From positions 25,623-89,622 of the forward strand of contig JAFAMW010000051.1 of assembly GCA_019232985.1 (NCBI GenBank): a DNA stretch of 64,000 nucleotides, given 5' to 3'. A program made the translations under genes and the position numbers. Below the pieces are notes generated by a model. It had not been told where the DNA came from and did no database searches. It worked only from the letters and a program-made list of their open reading frames with translations. Origin of the DNA: Roseateles sp. (GTDB taxonomy: Bacteria > Pseudomonadota > Gammaproteobacteria > Burkholderiales > Burkholderiaceae). Every line of letters starts with the position of its first letter. The stretch's first letter is position 1. Positions 8,772 through 18,002 of this stretch are shown in pieces.

Positions 8772-10480
8772 TCGAGCCCCCGCAATCCGCGCTGTCCGGC
8801 GTGGCGCGCATGCTCGTGCACGCGGGCAAGCTCCAGGCCAAGGCCGCCGAGGACCTGGTCCGCCAGGCGCGCGAGAAAAAGCAGAGCTTCGTCAGCGCCG
8901 TGATCGGCGCCGGCGTCGTGAGCTCGGTCGACCTCGCCCACACGCTCGCCCATGCGCTCGCGCTGCCGCTCGTCGACCTGGGCGCGCTCGACCCACAGCG
9001 CCTGCCGCGCGACGTGCTCGACGGCAAGCTTTCGCACCAGTACCAGGTCATCGCGCTCGGCCGGCGCGGCAACAAGCTGTTCATCGGCGGCGCCGACCCG
9101 ACCGACCAGGAGGTCGTCGAGCGCATCAAGTTCGCGACCCAGCTCCAGCCCGAATGGGTGATCGTCGAGCACGACAAGCTCGCCAAGATGCTCGCGGGCG
9201 CGGGCGCGAGCGCGAACGAGGTGCTCGAGTCGCTGGCCGGCGACGACTTCGAGTTCGACGTCACCGAAGACGACGCCCAGCAGCAGGCGCAGGAAACCGA
9301 GCTCGCCACCGACGTCGAGGACGCGCCGGTCGTGCGCTTCCTGCAGAAGATGCTCGTCGACGCGATCAACCTGCGCGCGTCCGACCTGCACTTCGAGCCC
9401 TACGAATACCATTACCGCGTGCGCTTCCGCGTCGACGGCGAGCTGCGCGAGATCACCCAGCCGCCGATCGCGATCAAGGACAAGCTGTCCTCGCGCATCA
9501 AGGTCATCTCGCGCCTGGACATCGCCGAGCGCCGCGTGCCCCAGGACGGGCGCATGAAGCTCAAGTTCGGGAGCAAGGCGATCGACTTCCGGGTGAGCAC
9601 GCTGCCGACGCTGTTCGGCGAGAAGATCGTGATCCGGATCCTCGACCCCTCGTCCGCCAAGCTCGGCATCGAGGCGCTCGGCTACGAGAAGACCGAGAAG
9701 GAGCGCCTGCTCGCGGCGATCCACCGCCCCTACGGCATGGTGCTCGTCACGGGCCCGACCGGCTCGGGCAAGACGGTGTCGCTGTACACCTGCCTGAACC
9801 TGCTGAACCAGCCGGGCGTGAACATCTCGACCGTCGAGGATCCGGCCGAAATCAACCTGCCCGGCATCAACCAGGTCAACGTCAACGACAAGGCCGGCCT
9901 GAACTTCTCGGCCGCGCTGAAGTCCTTCCTGCGCCAGGACCCGGACATCATCATGGTCGGCGAGATCCGCGACCTCGAGACCGCCGACATCGCGATCAAG
10001 GCGGCCCAGACCGGCCATATGGTGATGAGCACGCTGCACACCAACGACGCGCCGAAGACGCTCACGCGCCTGCTCAACATGGGCGTCGCGCCGTTCAATA
10101 TCGCGTCCAGCGTGCTCCTGATCACGGCCCAGCGCCTCGTGCGCCGCCTGTGCGAGAACTGCAAGACCCACGCCGACTACCCGCACGACGCGCTGCTGCG
10201 CGCCGGCTACACCGAGGCCGAACTCGACGGCAGCTGGCGGCCCTATCGTGCGGTCGGCTGCGCGAGTTGCAACAACGGATATCGCGGACGCGTCGGCCTT
10301 TACCAGGTGATGCCCATCACCGAGGCGATCCAACGCATCATCCTCTCGGAAGGTACGTCGATGGACATCGCCGTCCAGGCGCGCACGGAAGGCGTGCGCG
10401 ACCTGCGCCAGTCGGGCCTCGTGAAGGTCCGCGCCGGCGTAACCACCCTCGAAGAAGTACTCTCCGCCACCAATGAATAA
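8756..10480 (+). CDS. pilB: Type IV pilus assembly ATPase PilB
   Basis: Cytoplasmic hexameric ATPase that powers pilus extension, 574 residues. The N-terminal MshEN-like (GspE_N) domain (about 20-160) is followed by the ATPase core with Walker A GPTGSGKT (333-340), the Asp box around VEDPAEINLPG, Walker B IIMVGEIRD and the His box MSTLHTNDAPKT. A four-cysteine zinc site follows (CENC and CASC). The start is GTG: the only nearby ATG is in another frame, and no better in-frame start precedes it. pilC begins 44 bases later. The insert HADYPHDALLRAGYTEAELDG between the zinc knuckles is typical of PilB rather than GspE. Confidence 0.96.
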   Translation: MDSTLIEPPQSALSGVARMLVHAGKLQAKAAEDLVRQAREKKQSFVSAVIGAGVVSSVDLAHTLAHALALPLVDLGALDPQRLPRDVLDGKLSHQYQVIALGRRGNKLFIGGADPTDQEVVERIKFATQLQPEWVIVEHDKLAKMLAGAGASANEVLESLAGDDFEFDVTEDDAQQQAQETELATDVEDAPVVRFLQKMLVDAINLRASDLHFEPYEYHYRVRFRVDGELREITQPPIAIKDKLSSRIKVISRLDIAERRVPQDGRMKLKFGSKAIDFRVSTLPTLFGEKIVIRILDPSSAKLGIEALGYEKTEKERLLAAIHRPYGMVLVTGPTGSGKTVSLYTCLNLLNQPGVNISTVEDPAEINLPGINQVNVNDKAGLNFSAALKSFLRQDPDIIMVGEIRDLETADIAIKAAQTGHMVMSTLHTNDAPKTLTRLLNMGVAPFNIASSVLLITAQRLVRRLCENCKTHADYPHDALLRAGYTEAELDGSWRPYRAVGCASCNNGYRGRVGLYQVMPITEAIQRIILSEGTSMDIAVQARTEGVRDLRQSGLVKVRAGVTTLEEVLSATNE

Positions 10481-10524
10481 GACGCTGCGGGCACCCGTGG
10501 CCTACGCAAACATCGGGAGCTGAC

Positions 10525-11745
10525 ATGGCGACAGCCGCTTTGGCAAAGAACGACAAGGAGTTCGTCTACGAGTGGGAGGGCAAGGACCGCAACGGCAAGG
10601 TCGTGCGCGGCGAGATCCGCGCCGGCGGCGAGGCCATGGTCAACGCCCAATTGCGCCGCCAGGGCGTGCTCGTCAGCAAGGTCAAGAAGCGCCGCACGAG
10701 CGGCGGCAAGTCGATCAAGCAGAAGGACATCGCGGTCTTCACGCGCCAGCTCGCGACCATGATGCGCGCCGGCGTGCCGCTGCTGCAGGCCTTCGACATC
10801 GTCGCGCGCGGCGCGACGAATCCGCGCCTGACGCGCCTGCTCAACGAGATCCGCGGCGACGTCGAGACCGGGACGAGCCTGTCGTCGGCGTTCCGCAAGC
10901 ACCCGATCTACTTCGACGCGCTGTACTGCAACCTCGTCGAGGCCGGCGAGGCCGGCGGCATCCTCGAGGCGCTGCTCGACCGCCTCGCGATCTACCAGGA
11001 GAAGACGGTCGCGATCAAGGGCAAGATCAAGTCGGCGCTGACCTACCCGATCGCCGTGATGGTCGTCGCCTTCGTCGTCATCGCCGTGATCATGATCTTC
11101 GTCGTGCCCGCCTTCCAGGACGTGTTCGCGTCCTTCGGCGCCGACCTGCCCGCGCCGACGCTGTTCGTGATCGGCATGAGCAAGTTCTTCGTCTCGTACT
11201 GGTGGATCATCTTCCCGGCCATCATTGGCGGGGTCTACATGTTCCTCGAGACCTGGAAGCGCAGCGAGAAGATGCAAAAGCGCATGGACCGGCTGCTGCT
11301 CAAGATCCCGGTGTTCGGCGACCTGATGTACAAGTCGGCGGTCGCGCGCTGGACGCGCACGCTCGCGACGATGTTCGCGGCCGGCGTGCCGCTCGTCGAG
11401 GCGCTCGACTCGGTCGGCGGCGCCTCCGGCAACGCCGTGTTCAGCGAAGCGACCGAGAAGATCCAGCGCGACGTCTCGACCGGCTCGGCGCTGACGACCT
11501 CGATGCAGCAGACCGGCGTCTTCCCGACCATGGTGCTGCAGATGGCGTCGATCGGCGAGGAATCGGGCTCGCTCGACCACATGCTCGGCAAGGCCGCAGA
11601 GTTCTACGAGGAAGAGGTCGACGAGGCCGTCAAGGCGCTGTCGAGCCTGATGGAGCCTTTCATCATCGTGATCCTCGGCACCCTGATCGGTGGCATCGTC
11701 GTGTCGATGTACCTGCCGATCTTCAAGCTCGGCCAGGTCGTCTAG
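10525..11745 (+). CDS. pilC: Type IV pilus inner membrane platform protein PilC
   Basis: Polytopic inner membrane platform protein of 406 residues that couples the PilB/PilT motors to pilin insertion. Two T2SF domains are visible, the first starting at FTRQLATMMRAGVPL and the second at WTRTLATMFAAGVPL. Three hydrophobic segments lie around residues 175-195, 215-240 and at the C-terminus (FIIVILGTLIGGIVVSMYLP). The GxPxxxA-type helix pairs are conserved. It lies between pilB and pilD, the usual order. No signal peptide is present, as expected. Confidence 0.97.
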   Translation: MATAALAKNDKEFVYEWEGKDRNGKVVRGEIRAGGEAMVNAQLRRQGVLVSKVKKRRTSGGKSIKQKDIAVFTRQLATMMRAGVPLLQAFDIVARGATNPRLTRLLNEIRGDVETGTSLSSAFRKHPIYFDALYCNLVEAGEAGGILEALLDRLAIYQEKTVAIKGKIKSALTYPIAVMVVAFVVIAVIMIFVVPAFQDVFASFGADLPAPTLFVIGMSKFFVSYWWIIFPAIIGGVYMFLETWKRSEKMQKRMDRLLLKIPVFGDLMYKSAVARWTRTLATMFAAGVPLVEALDSVGGASGNAVFSEATEKIQRDVSTGSALTTSMQQTGVFPTMVLQMASIGEESGSLDHMLGKAAEFYEEEVDEAVKALSSLMEPFIIVILGTLIGGIVVSMYLPIFKLGQVV

Positions 11746-11987
11746 CATGGGGCCCCTCGCCTGGTCTTGCCGCGCTGGACGCGGGCAAGCCCAGTCGGCC
11801 GACCGGCAAGCATGCCGTTCGGCGCTCGCCAGCCGCGATCGAGCACGCGGGCGCTCGATCGGCGCGGGCTCGCTCCCCCGAGGGGACGAGGCAGCCCGCG
11901 GCATCGAGCCGCCGGCTGCCCCAGGGGGCCGGCTTGGGAGCGGCCCGGCGCTCGGCCCGGAATACCTCTCTTTCATGCGTTGAACTG
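11746..11987. repeat. Intergenic palindromic repeat, copy A (pilC-pilD gap)
   Basis: This 242-base GC-rich gap holds a small hairpin TCCCC-cga-GGGGA (11874-11886). It ends with a 34-base conserved block (11926-11959, beginning GGGCCGGCTTGGGAGCGG) that recurs at 13010-13043 with a single base change. A third, degenerate form is at 62706-62721. It has no coding potential and looks like a dispersed intergenic palindromic element. Confidence 0.7.
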
Positions 11988-12917
11988 ATGCTCTTCGACC
12001 AAAGTCTTTTGCTTTCGCCCTGGGCGCTGGGCCTGCTGGGCCTGTGCGTCGGCAGCTTTCTCAACGTCGTCGTCCACCGCCTGCCGCTGATGCTCGAGCG
12101 CCAATGGCTGGGCGAGGCGCTCGACCAGCTCGGCGACGCGACCGAGCTCGCGCGCACGAGCGGCGCGCCGGCCGCCGAGGCCGCGAAGCTCAGCAGCGGC
12201 GCGCAAAGCCTCGCCGAGCACGTCGACGCGCTGCCGCACCTCGGCATCGCGACGCCGCGCTCGCGCTGCCCGCACTGCGGCCACCAGCTGCGCTGGCACG
12301 AGAACCTGCCGCTCGTCGGCTGGCTGCGCCTCGGCGGCAAATGCGCAGCCTGCAAGGCGCCGATCGCGAAGCGCTACCCGCTCGTCGAGCTCGCGACCGG
12401 CCTCGCGTTCGCGGCGCTGTCCTGGCGCTTCGGCGCGCAGCCGACGACGCTCGCGTGGTGCGGCTTCGTCGCGGCGCTGGTCGCGCTGTCCCTGATCGAC
12501 TGGGATACGACGCTGCTGCCCGACGCGATCAACCAGCCGCTGTTGTGGGCCGGGCTGATCGGCGCGCTGCTCGGCTGGACCGGCCTCGCGCTGCCGGACG
12601 CGCTCGAGGGCGCCCTGGCCGGCTATCTGTCGCTGTGGTCGGTGTACTGGCTGTTCAAGCTCGCGACCGGCAAGGAGGGCATGGGCGCCGGCGACTTCAA
12701 GCTGCTCGCCGCGCTCGGCGCGTGGCTCGGCTGGCAGATGATCCTGCCGATCGTGCTCGGCGCGTCGGCGATCGGCGCCGTCGTCGGCATCGCGATGAAG
12801 TTCGGCGGCCAGCTGCGCGAGGGCCGCTACGTGCCGTTCGGGCCCTTCCTCGCCGGCGGCGGCCTCGTCGTCCTGTTCGCCGGGCAAGCCACCGTCCTGG
12901 GATGGCTCGGCTGGTGA
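11988..12917 (+). CDS. pilD: Type IV prepilin peptidase / N-methyltransferase PilD
   Basis: Membrane aspartic protease of 309 residues that cleaves the short leader of type IV prepilins and pseudopilins after Gly and N-methylates the new N-terminus. The N-terminal domain has GSFLNVVVHRLP and a four-cysteine zinc site (CPHCG and CAACK). The two catalytic aspartates are in LSLIDWDTTLLPD and GMGAGDFKLLAALGAW. About seven hydrophobic segments. An insert of about 40 residues (EALDQLGDATELARTSGA region) precedes the zinc site. The type II secretion locus at 51614-62616 has no gspO, so PilD probably serves both systems. The start ATG is at 11988, after the repeat. Confidence 0.96.
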   Translation: MLFDQSLLLSPWALGLLGLCVGSFLNVVVHRLPLMLERQWLGEALDQLGDATELARTSGAPAAEAAKLSSGAQSLAEHVDALPHLGIATPRSRCPHCGHQLRWHENLPLVGWLRLGGKCAACKAPIAKRYPLVELATGLAFAALSWRFGAQPTTLAWCGFVAALVALSLIDWDTTLLPDAINQPLLWAGLIGALLGWTGLALPDALEGALAGYLSLWSVYWLFKLATGKEGMGAGDFKLLAALGAWLGWQMILPIVLGASAIGAVVGIAMKFGGQLREGRYVPFGPFLAGGGLVVLFAGQATVLGWLGW

Positions 12918-13065
12918 ATGTGAAGCCCCTCGTCCAAGGAGTACCTTGGCCGGTCCCCGGCGGGGACGGCGATGCTTGTCGCCTTGAGCGACAAGCACAT
13001 CGCCATGGCGGGCCGGCTTGGGAGCGGCCCGGCGCCCGGCCCGAAGACCCCGCACGGCGAACGAC
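12918..13065. repeat. Intergenic palindromic repeat, copy B (pilD-coaE gap)
   Basis: A composite of three hairpins and a conserved block: CCAAGG-AGTA-CCTTGG (12934-12949), GTCCCC-ggc-GGGGAC (12953-12967), CTTGTCG...CGACAAG (12975-12995) and the 34-base block at 13010-13043. The block matches copy A at 33 of 34 positions. The first two hairpins match copy C at 62629-62660 in position and shape. No coding potential; it fills the whole gap. Confidence 0.75.
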
Positions 13066-13683
13066 ATGGCGCTCTCGATCGGCCTGACCGGCGGCATCGG
13101 CAGCGGCAAGAGCGTCGTCGCGCGCTTTCTCGCCGAATGCGGCGCCGCGATCGTCGACACCGACGCGATCGCCCATTCGCTGACGGCGCCGCATGGCGCG
13201 GCGCTGCCCGCGATCGAGGCCGCGTTTGGCGCCGCGCTGATCGGCCCCGACGGTGCGCTCGACCGCGCGCGCATGCGCGCGCTCGTGTTCGGCGACGCCG
13301 CGGCCAAGCAGCGCCTCGAGGCGATCCTGCACCCGATGATCCGCGCGGCCTGCGAGCACGAGGCGGTCCTCAACGCGGCCGCACCCCTGCTCGTGTTCGA
13401 CGTGCCGCTGCTCGTCGAGTCGGGCGGCGGCTGGCGCGAGCGCGTCGACCGCATCCTCGTCGTCGACTGCAGCGAGGCGATCCAGGTCGAGCGCGTGATG
13501 CAGCGCTCGGGCTGGTCGCGCGAGATGGTCGAGGCCGTGATCGCGCGCCAGGCGAGCCGCGAAGCGCGCCGTGCGGCGGCCGACCATGTAATCCTCAACG
13601 AGGGCATCTCCCTCGAAAAGCTGCGCGAAGAGGTCCGAAGCCTTGTAACGCTGTGGAACAATCGCGACAGCCACGCGAATTGA
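13066..13683 (+). CDS. coaE: Dephospho-CoA kinase
   Basis: Catalyses the last step of coenzyme A synthesis, phosphorylating the 3'-hydroxyl of dephospho-CoA. 205 residues. P-loop GGIGSGKS at 9-16, then [20 protein letters not shown] and VFDVPLLVE, all family hallmarks. The ATG at 13066 gives the normal N-terminus [16 protein letters not shown]; an in-frame start 48 bases upstream would add a sequence encoded by the palindromic repeat and is rejected. zapD follows after 4 bases, so the pair is probably co-transcribed. The pilD-coaE-zapD-yacG order is common in beta- and gammaproteobacteria. Confidence 0.97.
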   Translation: MALSIGLTGGIGSGKSVVARFLAECGAAIVDTDAIAHSLTAPHGAALPAIEAAFGAALIGPDGALDRARMRALVFGDAAAKQRLEAILHPMIRAACEHEAVLNAAAPLLVFDVPLLVESGGGWRERVDRILVVDCSEAIQVERVMQRSGWSREMVEAVIARQASREARRAAADHVILNEGISLEKLREEVRSLVTLWNNRDSHAN

Positions 13684-13687
13684 CGAC

Positions 13688-14452
13688 ATGCCCGACCTCG
13701 TTCTCTACGAATACCCGTTCAACGAGAGCATCCGCACGATGCTGCGGCTCGAGCACCTGTTCGACCGCCTCGGCCAGCTGATGGAGCGCGAGTCCGCGCT
13801 CGACCATCATTTCGCGCTGGTCACGATGTTCGAGATCATGGACGTCGCGTCGCGCGCCGACCTCAAGGCCGACCTGCTCAAGGACCTCGAGCGCCACAAG
13901 GGCCAGCTGCAGGGCTACCGCGGCAACCCGGCGATCGCCGAAAGCGTGCTCGACGAGGTCATCGCGCGCGTCGACCACGCGCACACGCGGCTCAACAACC
14001 TGCAGGGCAAGGCCGGCGCGGCGCTGAGCTCGAACGAATGGCTGATGAGCATCCGCAGCCGCATCAGCATCCCCGGCGGCACCTGCGAGTTCGACCTGCC
14101 CGCCTATTACACCTGGCAGCAGTACCTGCCCGCGCGGCGCCGCAAGGACCTGATGGTCTGGGCCCAGACGCTGATGCCGCTGGCCGAGGCGCTGTCGGTG
14201 CTGCTGGGCCTGCTGCGCGACTCGGGCGCGCCGCACAAGGTCGCGGCCAACAACGGCCAGTTCCAGCAAAGCCTCGGCGCGGGCCGCAGCTACCAGCTGC
14301 TGCGCATGCGCCTCGACCCGAGCCTGGGCCTGGTGCCCGAGATCTCGGGCCACCGGCTGATGATCTCGATCCGCCTGATGCGCCCCGACGAAGAGGGCCG
14401 CCTGAAACCCGCCCAGCAGGACACGGCCTTCGAGCTGACCCTGTGCGCTTGA
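13688..14452 (+). CDS. zapD: Cell division protein ZapD
   Basis: Cytoplasmic protein of 254 residues that bundles and crosslinks FtsZ filaments at the Z-ring. The sequence carries the family pattern [19 protein letters not shown] at the N-terminus, with helical domain residues [14 protein letters not shown] and a beta-rich C-terminal domain including [13 protein letters not shown]. Length is typical. It lies between coaE (4 bases) and yacG (8 bases), the conserved arrangement for this family. Confidence 0.95.
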   Translation: MPDLVLYEYPFNESIRTMLRLEHLFDRLGQLMERESALDHHFALVTMFEIMDVASRADLKADLLKDLERHKGQLQGYRGNPAIAESVLDEVIARVDHAHTRLNNLQGKAGAALSSNEWLMSIRSRISIPGGTCEFDLPAYYTWQQYLPARRRKDLMVWAQTLMPLAEALSVLLGLLRDSGAPHKVAANNGQFQQSLGAGRSYQLLRMRLDPSLGLVPEISGHRLMISIRLMRPDEEGRLKPAQQDTAFELTLCA

Positions 14453-14460
14453 GCCACGCG

Positions 14461-14655
14461 ATGGATAGCGAAGTCAAACCCCGCATCGTGCGCTGCCCCC
14501 AATGCGGCGGCGACTCGGTCTACGCGCCGAGCAACCGCTGGCGGCCGTTCTGCAGCGAGCGCTGCGGCCAGGTCGACCTCGGCGCCTGGGCCAGCGAGGG
14601 CTACGCGGTCGCGGCGACGCCGCCGACCGAGGGCGACGAAGCGCCCGAGCACTAA
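14461..14655 (+). CDS. yacG: DNA gyrase inhibitor / zinc protein YacG
   Basis: A 64-residue zinc protein. The cysteines RCPQCGG and [19 protein letters not shown] are the diagnostic YacG pattern: four Cys binding zinc, followed by the conserved DLGxWA segment. E. coli YacG binds GyrB and inhibits gyrase. It is the last gene of the pilD-coaE-zapD-yacG run and converges on the HAD hydrolase with only 4 bases between the stop codons, with no terminator visible. Confidence 0.94.
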   Translation: MDSEVKPRIVRCPQCGGDSVYAPSNRWRPFCSERCGQVDLGAWASEGYAVAATPPTEGDEAPEH

Positions 14656-14659
14656 GCCC

Positions 14660-15280
14660 TCAGGCCAGCAGGGGCCAGAGGTCCTCGCTGGCCTGCGCAG
14701 CATCGCGAAACAGCACGGCGCCCCAGCCGAGCCCGCGCGCGGTCTCGATATTCGCCGGATGGTCGTCGAGGAACACGAGCTCCTCGGGGCGTGCCGCGAA
14801 GCGCGCGGCGGCCAGGTCGAAGACCGCCCTGCCCGGCTTGGACTGCTTGACGCGCCCCGAGAACACGCCGCCCTCGAACCAGTCGTGCAGCGGGAAGCTG
14901 CGCTCGAGATGGTCGGCGTAGGGCTCGGGCATGTTCGACAGATAGAACAGGCGATGGCCGGCGGCCTTGAGGTCCTCGATCAGTGCGACCGTGTCGGTGC
15001 GCAGCTGCAGCTCGTCGGGGACCGCGTTGGCGACGCACCGCACCTCGACCTCGGGCCAGCCGGTGCGCGCGGCGATGCGGCGCACCGTCTCGTCGAGGCC
15101 CGCGAGGCCCTGGTCGAACGCGCCCCAGTCGCCGCCGTACTGCTGAAAGAACTCGCGCGCGACCGCGGCGCCCTCGGCCGCGTCGCCGACGCGGTGCGGC
15201 CAGACCCGCGCGAGAAAGCTCGGCGGGTCCCAACGGAACAGCACGCCGCCGAAGTCGAAGACGATCCTTTTCTTCGTCAT
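14660..15280 (-). CDS. HAD-superfamily hydrolase (YihX/epoxide-hydrolase-like subgroup)
   Basis: Phosphatase-like protein of 206 residues. Motif I is FDFGGVLFRWD, motif II YLSNMP, and the conserved Lys is in SGRVKQSKPGRAVF. Motif III/IV is VFLDDHPANIETARGLGW. This matches HAD-IA hydrolases such as E. coli YihX (alpha-D-glucose-1-phosphate phosphatase). In motif I the usual second Asp is replaced by Gly (DFGG), as in that subgroup. Its ATG overlaps the pgi stop (ATGA), so it belongs to the tal-pgi operon and a sugar-phosphate substrate is plausible. The substrate is not proven by sequence. Confidence 0.85.
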   Translation of the reverse strand: MTKKRIVFDFGGVLFRWDPPSFLARVWPHRVGDAAEGAAVAREFFQQYGGDWGAFDQGLAGLDETVRRIAARTGWPEVEVRCVANAVPDELQLRTDTVALIEDLKAAGHRLFYLSNMPEPYADHLERSFPLHDWFEGGVFSGRVKQSKPGRAVFDLAAARFAARPEELVFLDDHPANIETARGLGWGAVLFRDAAQASEDLWPLLA

Positions 15281-16905
15281 GCGCGCATGAGTTCGGCGAG
15301 CAGGCCGGCCGTCGACGCGTCGAGCCCGCTCGTGTCGCCGCTGCCCAGGCGCGGCAGCAGCTGGCTGCACAGCGCCTTGCCGAGCTCGACGCCCCATTGG
15401 TCGAAGCTGTTGATGCCCCACAGCGCGCCGCTCGTGAACACGCGATGCTCGTAGAGCGCGATCAGCGCGCCGAGCGCGGCCGGCGTCAGGCGCTCGAGCA
15501 CGAGCGTCGTGCTCGGCCGGTTGCCGGGGAAGCTGCGGTGCCGCGCGACGGTCTCGGCGTCGAGCTCGCGCGAGGCGGTCGGCGCCTTTTCGCCGCGCGC
15601 CTCGGCCGTGGTCTTGCCCTGCATCAGCGCCTGCGACTGCGCGAGGCAGTTCGCGAGCAGCTTGCGGTGCTGGTCGCGCAGGCACTGCTCGAGCGCGCCG
15701 CCGACATGCGGGCCGTAGACCGGCGTCCTGACGGCGATGAACTCGACCGGGATCACGTCGGTGCCCTGGTGCAGCATCTGGAAATACGCGTGCTGGCCAT
15801 TGGTGCCGGCCTCGCCCCAGACGACCGGGCTCGTGCCGTAGGGCAGCGCCGCGCCGGCGCGGTCGACGCCCTTGCCGTTGCTCTCCATCTCGAGTTGCTG
15901 CAGATAGGCGGGCAGGCGCTTGAGGCCCTGGTGGTAGGGCGCGACCGAGCGGCTCGTGAAGCCGTGGAAGTTGCGGTACCAGACGTCGAGCAGGCCCAGC
16001 AGCGCGGGCAGGTTGCGCTCAAGCGGCGTCTCGGCGAAGTGGCGGTCCATCGCGTGCGCGCCGGCGAGCAGCGCGCGGAAGTTCGCGCTGCCGATCGCGA
16101 TCGCGATCGGCAGGCCGATCACCGACCACAGCGAATAGCGGCCGCCGACCCAGTCCCAGAAGCCGAAGGTGCGCGTGATGCCGAACTCGGCCGCCGCGGC
16201 GACATTGCTCGTCGTCGCGACGAAGTGGCGCGCGACGTCCGTGCCGCCCGCGGCCTTGAACCACGCGCGCGCGGCGAGCGCGTTCGCGAGCGTCTCCTGG
16301 GTCGTGAAGGTCTTGGACGCGATCACGAACAGCGTCGTCGCGGGGTCGATCCGCGCGAGCACCGGCGCGAGGTCGTGGCCGTCGACGTTGGACACGAAAT
16401 GCAGGCTCAGCCCGGCGCGGCGGAACGGCTCGAGCGCGCCGACGACCATCGCCGGGCCGAGGTCCGAGCCGCCGATGCCGATATGGACGACGTCGCGCAG
16501 GCCCGAGCGCTCGAGGTCCCGGGCCGCGTCGGCGAACGCGAGCATCGCGTCTAGCGCCGCGTGGACCTCGGCGCTGAACGGCCCCTGCCCCGCCGGCGCG
16601 CGCAGCGCCGTGTGCAGGACCGCGCGGCCCTCGGTCAGGTTGATCGGCGCGCCCGCGAACATCGCGTCGCGCTGCGCCTCGAGGCCGCAGTCGCGCGCGA
16701 GCGCGAGCAGCAGCGCGAGCGTGTCCGCGTCGACGCGGTTCTTCGACAGGTCGGCGAAGACCTCGGGCGCGCGCAGCGACCAGGCGGCGAAGCGGCCGGC
16801 GTCCTGCGCGAACGCGTCGCGCAGGTCGAAGCGGCGGCCGCTCGCCTCGTAGTGCGCGGTCAGGGCGGCCCAGGCCGGGCTTTGGTCGCAGCGCAGCGCA
16901 GCCAT
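15277..16905 (-). CDS. pgi: Glucose-6-phosphate isomerase
   Basis: Interconverts glucose 6-phosphate and fructose 6-phosphate. 542 residues. Substrate-binding and catalytic motifs are visible: VHIGIGGSDLGPAMV, VIASKTFTTQET, GGRYSLWSVIGLPIAI and, near the C-terminus, INSFDQWGVELGK (catalytic Lys region). It is 2 bases downstream of the tal stop and overlaps the HAD hydrolase start, so tal-pgi-HAD is one operon. It is divergent from zwf-hexR and therefore likely to share HexR control. Confidence 0.97.
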   Translation of the reverse strand: MAALRCDQSPAWAALTAHYEASGRRFDLRDAFAQDAGRFAAWSLRAPEVFADLSKNRVDADTLALLLALARDCGLEAQRDAMFAGAPINLTEGRAVLHTALRAPAGQGPFSAEVHAALDAMLAFADAARDLERSGLRDVVHIGIGGSDLGPAMVVGALEPFRRAGLSLHFVSNVDGHDLAPVLARIDPATTLFVIASKTFTTQETLANALAARAWFKAAGGTDVARHFVATTSNVAAAAEFGITRTFGFWDWVGGRYSLWSVIGLPIAIAIGSANFRALLAGAHAMDRHFAETPLERNLPALLGLLDVWYRNFHGFTSRSVAPYHQGLKRLPAYLQQLEMESNGKGVDRAGAALPYGTSPVVWGEAGTNGQHAYFQMLHQGTDVIPVEFIAVRTPVYGPHVGGALEQCLRDQHRKLLANCLAQSQALMQGKTTAEARGEKAPTASRELDAETVARHRSFPGNRPSTTLVLERLTPAALGALIALYEHRVFTSGALWGINSFDQWGVELGKALCSQLLPRLGSGDTSGLDASTAGLLAELMRA

Positions 16906-16907
16906 GC

Positions 16908-17849
16908 TCAGAGCCCCTCGATCATCTGGTCGAGCTTGACCGCGTCGGCCGCGAACAGGCGGATGCCTTCGGCGAGCTTCTCGGTCGCCATCGCGTCCTG
17001 GTTCAGCGCGAAACGGAAGCCCGCCTCGTCGTAGTGGACGGCCGGCACCGGCGCCGCCGTCGACGCGTCGAGCGCGCGCGCGAGCGGCTCGCTGCTCGCC
17101 TGCAGCTGGGCGAGCAGGTCGGGGCTGATCGTCAGCAGGTCGCAGCCCGCGAGCGCGCGGATCTGGCCGACGTTGCGGAAGCTCGCGCCCATCACCTCGG
17201 TCGCGATGCCGTGCTGCTTGTAGTAGTTGTAGATCTGCGTGACCGACTTGACGCCCGGGTCGTTTACGCCGGCCTGCGCGGCCTCGTCCCAGGCCGCGCC
17301 CGCGCTCTTCTTGTACCAGTCGTAGATGCGGCCGACGAAGGGCGAGATCAGCTGGATCTTCGCGGCGCCGCAGGCGACCGCCTGGCAGAACGAGAACAGC
17401 AGCGTGAGGTTGCAGTGGATGCCCTCGCGCTCGAGCTCGGCGGCGGCCTGGATGCCCTCCCAGGTCGACGCGATCTTGATCAGCACGCGCGCGCGCGCAA
17501 CGCCCGCGCGCTCGTAGTCGGCCATGATGCGGCGCGCGCGCGCGAGCGTCGCCGCGCGGTCGAAGGACAGGCGCGCGTCGACCTCGGTCGAGACGCGGCC
17601 CGGCACGATCCTGAGGATCTCGAGGCCGAAGCGCACGAGCACCGCGTCGACGATCTCGTCGAGCGGCCGGCCCTGGTGCGCGCGCACCGTCTCGGCGAGC
17701 AGCGGCGCGTAGTCGGGCGACTGCACGGCCTTGAGGATCAGCGAGGGGTTGGTCGTCGCGTCGCGCGGCGCGAACTGGGCGAGCTGGAGAAAGTTGCCGG
17801 TGTCGGCCACGACCGTGGTGTGGGCCTTGAGCTGTTCGAGCTGGTTCAT
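16908..17849 (-). CDS. tal: Transaldolase
   Basis: Transfers dihydroxyacetone units between sugar phosphates in the non-oxidative pentose phosphate pathway. 313 residues, the length of the classical E. coli TalB type. [10 protein letters not shown] is at 30-39 and the Schiff-base lysine K125 lies in [12 protein letters not shown]; the later [12 protein letters not shown] and SFRNVGQI are conserved. The start is MNQLEQLK at 17849, preceded by CCAGGA; an upstream in-frame ATG would add 21 non-conserved residues over the promoter. It heads the tal-pgi-HAD operon and is divergent from zwf. Confidence 0.97.
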   Translation of the reverse strand: MNQLEQLKAHTTVVADTGNFLQLAQFAPRDATTNPSLILKAVQSPDYAPLLAETVRAHQGRPLDEIVDAVLVRFGLEILRIVPGRVSTEVDARLSFDRAATLARARRIMADYERAGVARARVLIKIASTWEGIQAAAELEREGIHCNLTLLFSFCQAVACGAAKIQLISPFVGRIYDWYKKSAGAAWDEAAQAGVNDPGVKSVTQIYNYYKQHGIATEVMGASFRNVGQIRALAGCDLLTISPDLLAQLQASSEPLARALDASTAAPVPAVHYDEAGFRFALNQDAMATEKLAEGIRLFAADAVKLDQMIEGL

Positions 17850-17886
17850 CGCAAATCCTGGAAGCAGGGACCGAATTCTAGGGCCG

Positions 17887-17935
17887 TTGACCCCTCGAAG
17901 AAACTCGTGCATGATAATTCCCGTAACTTCGTTAC
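17887..17935 (+). promoter_or_regulatory. zwf promoter with a HexR-like operator
   Basis: -35 TTGACC (17887-17892), 17-base spacer, -10 CATGAT (17910-17915). Immediately downstream is the perfect inverted repeat GTAAC-TTC-GTTAC (17923-17935). Extended by one base each side, it matches 12 of 15 positions of the HexR consensus TGTARTnnnAYTACA. hexR is the second gene of this operon, so autoregulation is likely. The palindrome is seen; HexR binding is inferred. Confidence 0.6.
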
Positions 17936-18002
17936 ATCAAGAGATCAAGCGCGCCGGCGGGGCTTTCCGTCGTCGGCGCGCCCTTCACGCAGCGAGTCCA
18001 GC

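Noticed and set aside
13018..13065. Longer N-terminus for coaE starting at 13018
   Set aside because: The extra 16 residues are encoded by the palindromic repeat and would displace the P-loop from its normal position near residue 9.
17850..17912. Longer transaldolase starting at 17912
   Set aside because: The added 21 residues overlap the divergent promoter and HexR-like region and are not part of the family; ATG 17849 has its own ribosome site.
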